This document shows, piece after piece, positions 60,543-64,000 of a stretch of 64,000 nt of DNA. The position numbers and the translations under genes are program-made. The notes below the pieces were generated by a model that saw nothing but the letters and a program-made list of their open reading frames with translations, ran no database searches and was not told the DNA's origin. Source of the stretch: an uncultured Prevotella sp. GTDB taxonomy: Bacteria > Bacteroidota > Bacteroidia > Bacteroidales > Bacteroidaceae. Each line of letters opens with the position of its first letter. Positions within the stretch are counted from its first letter, which is position 1. The DNA lies in contig CAMVUM010000009.1 of assembly GCA_947170725.1 (NCBI GenBank), positions 1 through 64,000 of the forward strand, in the 5' to 3' direction.

Positions 60543-61724
60543 TCACCATTCAATAGCCTTTATCCTCGCGAGAGCCTCCTTCAGCTTCTCCTCCTTGGCA
60601 CAGAGCGATATGCGGATGTAGCGCTCGCCGTTGCTGCCGAAGATGAATCCTGGCGTTATGAAGACGCGGGCTTCGTGAAGTATGCGTTCGGTGAGGTTCT
60701 CCACGTTATTATATCTGTCCGGAATGTGGCCCCAGAGGAACATTCCCACCTGCTTTGGATCGTATGTGCAGCCCAGCACTCGCATTATCTCTTCAGCGTA
60801 ACGGCGGCGGCGGGAGTATGTGGTGATGTTGGCCTCGCGGTGCCATTCGTCACTGTTTGCGTATGCCTCAGCAGCAGCGAGTTGCAGTCCGCGGAACGTT
60901 CCGCTGTCAATATTGCTCTTTATCTTGAGTATCCATCCTATAAACGTTGCGTTCGACGCACACATCCCTACACGCCATCCGGGCATGTTGTGGCTCTTCG
61001 ACATCGAATTGAACTCAATGCAGAAGTCCTTTGCGCCGGGAATCTGAAGCAGCGACATGGGATTGTCGTTTATGATGAACGAATATGGATTGTCGTTTAC
61101 GACGACTATGCCGTGGCGACGGGCAAAGTCAACGAGCCGTTCATAGGTTTCGCGGCGTGCGTTGCCGCCAGTGGGCATGTTCGGGTAGTTGGTCCACATC
61201 AGACGGACACGGCTCAAGTCCATCCTTTCCAGCTCGTCAAAGTCGGGCTGCCAGCCATTGTCCTCACGCAGATTGTAGTTCACCACCCGCGCGCCGAGTA
61301 TCTTGCTAAGCGACGTGTACGTAGGATATCCCGGATTGGGCACGAGCACCTCATCGCCGGGATTGACGAAAGCAAGTGTCACGTGAAGTATTCCTTCCTT
61401 AGAACCGATGAGCGGCTGTATCTCTGTTGCAGCGTCAAGTTCCACACCATACCACCGTTTGTAAAATCCGGCCATGGCTTGCCGCAATTCCGGCGTGCCC
61501 GATGTTGGCTGATAGCCGTGACTGTCGGCACGACGGGCCACTTCACAGAGCGTCTCGACGGTCTTCTCCGACGGCGGCATGTCGGGACTTCCTATGGCCA
61601 GACTGATGATGTCGCAACCATCGGCATTCATCCGGGCCACCTCCTTCAGTTTGCGGCTGAAGTAGTATTCGCTGACTAGCGAAAGGCGCTCGGCGGGCTG
61701 TATGTTATTCACATTGTTTTCCAT
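60543..61724 (-). CDS. Class I/II PLP aminotransferase of aromatic amino acid synthesis
   Basis: This 393-aa aminotransferase has the fold-type I motifs: GSKEGILHVTLAF, PNPGYPTYTSLSKILGA, TNYPNMPTGGNA and the PLP lysine in NSMSKSHNMPGWRVGM. ERYIRISL near the C-terminus binds the substrate carboxylate. Placed between pheA and the DAHP synthase gene, it probably converts phenylpyruvate and hydroxyphenylpyruvate to Phe and Tyr. It resembles LL-diaminopimelate aminotransferase-type sequences, so the substrate is inferred from context. Its start overlaps the end of pheA by 20 bp. Confidence 0.92.
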   Translation of the reverse strand: MENNVNNIQPAERLSLVSEYYFSRKLKEVARMNADGCDIISLAIGSPDMPPSEKTVETLCEVARRADSHGYQPTSGTPELRQAMAGFYKRWYGVELDAATEIQPLIGSKEGILHVTLAFVNPGDEVLVPNPGYPTYTSLSKILGARVVNYNLREDNGWQPDFDELERMDLSRVRLMWTNYPNMPTGGNARRETYERLVDFARRHGIVVVNDNPYSFIINDNPMSLLQIPGAKDFCIEFNSMSKSHNMPGWRVGMCASNATFIGWILKIKSNIDSGTFRGLQLAAAEAYANSDEWHREANITTYSRRRRYAEEIMRVLGCTYDPKQVGMFLWGHIPDRYNNVENLTERILHEARVFITPGFIFGSNGERYIRISLCAKEEKLKEALARIKAIEW

Positions 61725-62547
61725 CTTGATATTCTCCTAATATTTTCAGTTCCTTGGTTAATGGTGCTATCGCGTCGATGCTTTGGCGGTAGCGGGTCAG
61801 GTTGTCGTAGGTCACGTCCACGTAGAACATGTATTCCCATTCATGGCCGATGATTGGCAGCGACTGTATCTTAGTCATGTTTATCTTGTAGAACGACAAT
61901 ATGCTGAGAACTTGCGACAGAGAGCCTTCCTCGTGAGGCAGCGAGAAAACGAGACTCGACTTATTCGTCTGGTCGAGCGAGCGCAGGAAGTCGGCCTTGC
62001 GCGGATTGCACACCACGAGAAAACGGGTGAAGTTGTGCTTGTTGTCCTCTATATGGTCTTCCAGAATCTTCATTCCGTAGAGCCGTGCAGCACTCGCGCT
62101 GCATATCGCGGCCCATCCGCGGTGCTGTCCCTCGGCAATCTCCTTGGCCGAACCGGCGGTGTCCTCGCTCTCTACGGCTTTCATCCGAGGATGTCCCGAC
62201 AGGAATCCGCGGCACTGCATGAGCGCAACCGGATGCGAGTGCACCTCCTGTATCGTGTCCCAATCGTCTTCCGGCAGGCAACAGATACAGTGGGATATGT
62301 GGAGTTTGTGTTCTCCGACAACCGTCGTTCCCGAGTCGCGCAGCAGCTCATAGTTGTGGAGCAGGCTTCCGGCGATTGTATTCTCTATGGCCATCATGCC
62401 GATGACAGTGGGGTCGCGCTTTATGTTCTCAAACACTTCCTCGAACGTGGCACAGCATATCAGCTGAACCTGCTCACCGTCAAAATACTGGTTGGCCGCA
62501 ATGTCGTGGAACGACCCTATCAGTCCCTGTATCGCTATTCTCTTCAT
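61705..62547 (-). CDS. pheA: Prephenate dehydratase
   Basis: This 280-aa enzyme decarboxylates and dehydrates prephenate to phenylpyruvate. The start gives MKRIAIQGLIGSFHDIAANQYF, with the family's 'G..GsfS..A' opening. MAIENTIAGSLLHNYELL and the TRF motif in NFTRFLVV are conserved active-site parts. A C-terminal ACT domain (SSLVFSLPHEEGSLSQVLSI) would bind phenylalanine for feedback. It is the first gene of the phe/tyr operon and lies just behind the leader-attenuator region. Confidence 0.95.
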   Translation of the reverse strand: MKRIAIQGLIGSFHDIAANQYFDGEQVQLICCATFEEVFENIKRDPTVIGMMAIENTIAGSLLHNYELLRDSGTTVVGEHKLHISHCICCLPEDDWDTIQEVHSHPVALMQCRGFLSGHPRMKAVESEDTAGSAKEIAEGQHRGWAAICSASAARLYGMKILEDHIEDNKHNFTRFLVVCNPRKADFLRSLDQTNKSSLVFSLPHEEGSLSQVLSILSFYKINMTKIQSLPIIGHEWEYMFYVDVTYDNLTRYRQSIDAIAPLTKELKILGEYQDGKQCE

Positions 62548-62587
62548 CTTATGTTCTTATTCTTTTCCTTCTTTGTTCTTTATTACT

Positions 62588-62623
62588 AAAAAATCCCGCC
62601 TCATCGGTTGTGAAGCGGGATTT
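62588..62623 (-). terminator. Attenuator terminator of the phe/tyr operon
   Basis: On the minus strand AAATCCCGC (62623-62615) pairs with GCGGGATTT (62599-62591), followed by a run of T residues to 62588. It lies 41 nt upstream of pheA. Its 5' arm overlaps 12 nt (minus CCCGCTTCACAA, 62619-62608) that are perfectly complementary to a segment of the leader ORF. Confidence 0.9.
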
Positions 62624-62692
62624 GACTGTATTCATCTCTGTGATGTTGTCTTATCATAAGTTGAAATCTACACGCAACTTCCCGCTTCACAA
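62608..62692 (-). promoter_or_regulatory. Antiterminator pairing of the phe/tyr leader
   Basis: The two 12-nt segments at 62681-62692 and 62608-62619 are perfect complements (plus strand CCCGCTTCACAA and TTGTGAAGCGGG). Their pairing excludes the terminator stem at 62588-62623, giving the mutually exclusive structures expected of ribosome-mediated attenuation. Confidence 0.85.
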
Positions 62693-62745
62693 TTCCTTGC
62701 AAAGTAAAAGTAAAAGCTGTAAAAGTATGCGTCGAACTTCTTCAT
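62668..62745 (-). CDS. Phe/Tyr-rich leader peptide of the phe/tyr operon
   Basis: A 25-codon ORF from ATG 62745 to TAG 62668 contains FDAYFYSFYFYF at residues 4-15: five Phe and four Tyr in twelve codons. It is preceded by a near-consensus promoter and followed by an antiterminator/terminator pair ahead of pheA. Ribosome stalling at these codons when charged Phe- or Tyr-tRNA is scarce would leave codons 18-23 (minus TTGTGAAGCGGG, 62692-62681) free to pair with the terminator's 5' arm. The peptide itself probably has no function beyond sensing. Confidence 0.88.
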   Translation of the reverse strand: MKKFDAYFYSFYFYFARNCEAGSCV

Positions 62746-62775
62746 TGTCTATCTCTCGTTTTGTTTATCTGCTTG

Positions 62776-62807
62776 CAAATTTATAACATTTTCACGAAAC
62801 ATGCAAG
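62776..62807 (-). promoter_or_regulatory. Predicted promoter of the phe/tyr leader
   Basis: On the minus strand CTTG (62807-62804), 20 bp, TAAATTTG (62783-62776). Transcription near 62769 would give a ~24-nt leader before the leader peptide ATG. Confidence 0.6.
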
Positions 62808-62876
62808 TAAATTGCAATATTTTTAGCCTTTTTGCTTACTTTTATGTTGTTTTGCAAACATGTTTTCATACTGACC

Positions 62877-63674
62877 TCAGGCCCTCAGTTCCCAGAAAGC
62901 GACAGCAGATGCGGCGGCTACGTTGAGCGAGTCAACCCCATGAGCCATTGGGATGCGCACCACATAGTCGGCCTCAGCGATGACGTCGTGCGGCAGTCCG
63001 TCACCTTCTGTTCCCATCACGATGGCAAGACGTGGCTCGGCAGCAAGCTGTGGAGAGTCGATGGAGACGGAATTGTCGGTGAGAGCCATCGCCGCGGTGC
63101 GAAAACCGAGGTCATTGAGACTGGAGAGCGGACCGTCCAGCCACGTCCACGGAACGAGGAATACCGAGCCCATCGACACGCGGACGGCACGGCGGTTGAG
63201 AGGGTCGCATGAGTTGCGCGTCAGCAGCACGGCGTCAATGCCGAGTGCGGCGGCCGAACGGAAGATTGCTCCGATATTGGTCGTGTCCACCACCCCATTG
63301 ATGACCACGACGCGGCGCGCTCCGCTACATACATCCGCTATGCTCCCGGGCTGCGGCCGTCTCATGGCACAGAGCACACCGCGCGTCAGGACATATCCCG
63401 TCAGCTCGGCCAGCAGGTCACGCGAGCCGGTATAGACTGGTATGCCGACGCATCGGGAAATGATGTCGGCAGCATCGCCGTCAATGTGTTTCCGCTCGCA
63501 GAGCAGCGCCAGCGGCTCATATCCGGCATCGAGCGCCACGCGTATGACCTTCGGACTTTCGGCGATAAACACTCCCTTGTCGGGTTCAAGGCGGTTGCGC
63601 AGTTGGGCCTCGGTGAGCGTACCGAATACTTCTACACCCGGATGGGACAATGACGTTATTTCGATTATTGGCAT
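62877..63674 (-). CDS. SpoU/TrmH-family RNA 2'-O-methyltransferase
   Basis: This 265-aa protein has an N-terminal L30-like substrate-binding domain (about 1-95) and a SPOUT methyltransferase domain. Motif 1 is NIGAIFRSAAALGIDAVLL, motif 2 LAIVMGTEGDGLP and motif 3 VRIPMAHGVDSLNVAAASAV, forming the trefoil knot SAM site. Start ATG 63674 gives MPIIEITSLSHPGVEV; nine earlier codons are also open. The target (rRNA or tRNA ribose) cannot be specified. The next gene on this strand starts beyond the window. Confidence 0.93.
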   Translation of the reverse strand: MPIIEITSLSHPGVEVFGTLTEAQLRNRLEPDKGVFIAESPKVIRVALDAGYEPLALLCERKHIDGDAADIISRCVGIPVYTGSRDLLAELTGYVLTRGVLCAMRRPQPGSIADVCSGARRVVVINGVVDTTNIGAIFRSAAALGIDAVLLTRNSCDPLNRRAVRVSMGSVFLVPWTWLDGPLSSLNDLGFRTAAMALTDNSVSIDSPQLAAEPRLAIVMGTEGDGLPHDVIAEADYVVRIPMAHGVDSLNVAAASAVAFWELRA

Positions 63675-63706
63675 TTCTCTTCTCCTTTTATTATGCAATA
63701 GCTATT

Positions 63707-64000
63707 TCACAGACCCAGCGGATTGATATTGCTGTAAGCCTGACGCACCTTATGCTCTACACCCTCAGCCGAATATTCACCGTTGATGTCTGCAGCCTTC
63801 TCCGGTTCCAGCTCCAAAACGGCCTGCATGTCCGCCTTTGCTCCGTTCATGTCACCTTTTTCATAGCGTACCGCCCCGCGCTCGCGGAAAGCATCGACAC
63901 AGAACGGATTGACTTCCGTCACCTTATTATATATATCTATGGCTGCATCGGCATTGCCCCGCTTGCGTTCAACACGGGCTTTGAGCAGCAGGACATCCTC
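63707..64000 (-). CDS. C-terminal part of a tetratricopeptide-repeat protein
   Basis: The frame is open to the window edge, so only the last 97 residues are present. They contain two TPR units: GNADAAIDIYNKVTEVNPFC and then GDMNGAKADMQAVLELEPEK, each with the A...Y...L-x-P spacing. A short helix with VRQAYSNINPLGL ends the protein. The N-terminus and any signal peptide lie outside. Role unknown; it ends 33 bp before the SpoU gene. Confidence 0.85.
   Translation of the reverse strand, partial: EDVLLLKARVERKRGNADAAIDIYNKVTEVNPFCVDAFRERGAVRYEKGDMNGAKADMQAVLELEPEKAADINGEYSAEGVEHKVRQAYSNINPLGL

Overview
The window comes from a member of the Bacteroidota, most probably Prevotella or a close relative (family Prevotellaceae). 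The evidence is the promoter grammar (TTTG, about 19 bp, TAnnTTTG), the absence of Shine-Dalgarno sites, the short primary sigma factor, a PPi-dependent phosphofructokinase, an aspartokinase-homoserine dehydrogenase fusion followed by an ApgM-type gene, a type IX secretion C-terminal signal on a pectin lyase, and IS families common in oral and gut Prevotella. Most of the window is ordinary chromosome. An IS-rich accessory segment occupies about 36.8-44.4 kb and ends next to a tRNA-Arg gene.

Layout. 0.98-6.1 kb: threonine operon (thrA fusion, ApgM-like homoserine kinase candidate, thrC). 6.3-10.0 kb: secreted PL4 rhamnogalacturonan lyase, YihY membrane protein and RNase P RNA. 11.1-14.0 kb: ATP-grasp protein, HAD phosphatase and myo-inositol-phosphate synthase. 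14.1-19.4 kb: DUF5686 outer-membrane protein, GIN-domain protein and HtrA protease. 19.6-22.8 kb: rpoD followed by a kinase, SipW-like peptidase and PqqD-like set. 22.8-30.4 kb: envelope proteins, prmA, GH25 lysozyme, pfp, and a small gene with a tandem repeat in its leader. 30.4-36.4 kb: amidase/golvesin protein, YgiQ radical SAM protein and a PP2C-like protein. 36.8-44.3 kb: IS30, a short inverted-repeat element, a Zn-ribbon IS256-type element nested in an IS4 remnant, a broken NADAR-deoxyribonucleotidase gene, an intact NADAR gene, a DUF1810 relic, an NrtR-type regulator, and IS982 and ISAon1 remnants. 44.4-49.2 kb: tRNA-Arg, GH2 beta-galactosidase and an OmpA-family porin. 49.5-58.5 kb: cobS, a small porin, ffh, folD, a 2-oxoacid:ferredoxin oxidoreductase operon and a MATE transporter. 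58.6-62.8 kb: phenylalanine/tyrosine operon (pheA, aminotransferase, DAHP synthase-chorismate mutase, tyrA). 62.9-64.0 kb: SpoU methyltransferase and the end of a TPR protein.

Main observations. (1) The phe/tyr operon is preceded by what reads as a complete peptide-leader attenuator: a 25-codon ORF in which 9 of codons 4-15 are Phe or Tyr, a 12-nt antiterminator complement, and a terminator. (2) A three-gene set (HPr-kinase-like kinase, SipW-like peptidase, PqqD-like protein) is co-directional with rpoD and has no radical SAM partner. (3) The NrtR-like gene has a full promoter with two related 17-bp sites, one at the predicted start of transcription and one upstream of the -33 box, beside two NADAR genes. 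(4) A roughly 400-bp intergenic repeat with conserved flanks and a variable GC-rich palindromic core occurs three times. (5) A 22-bp repeat capable of alternative hairpins is present four times in the predicted leader of a small conserved gene. (6) The IS segment contains nested insertions that can be ordered from a 6-bp target duplication.

All coordinates and motifs were read by eye. Family names rest on motif recognition, not database searches.
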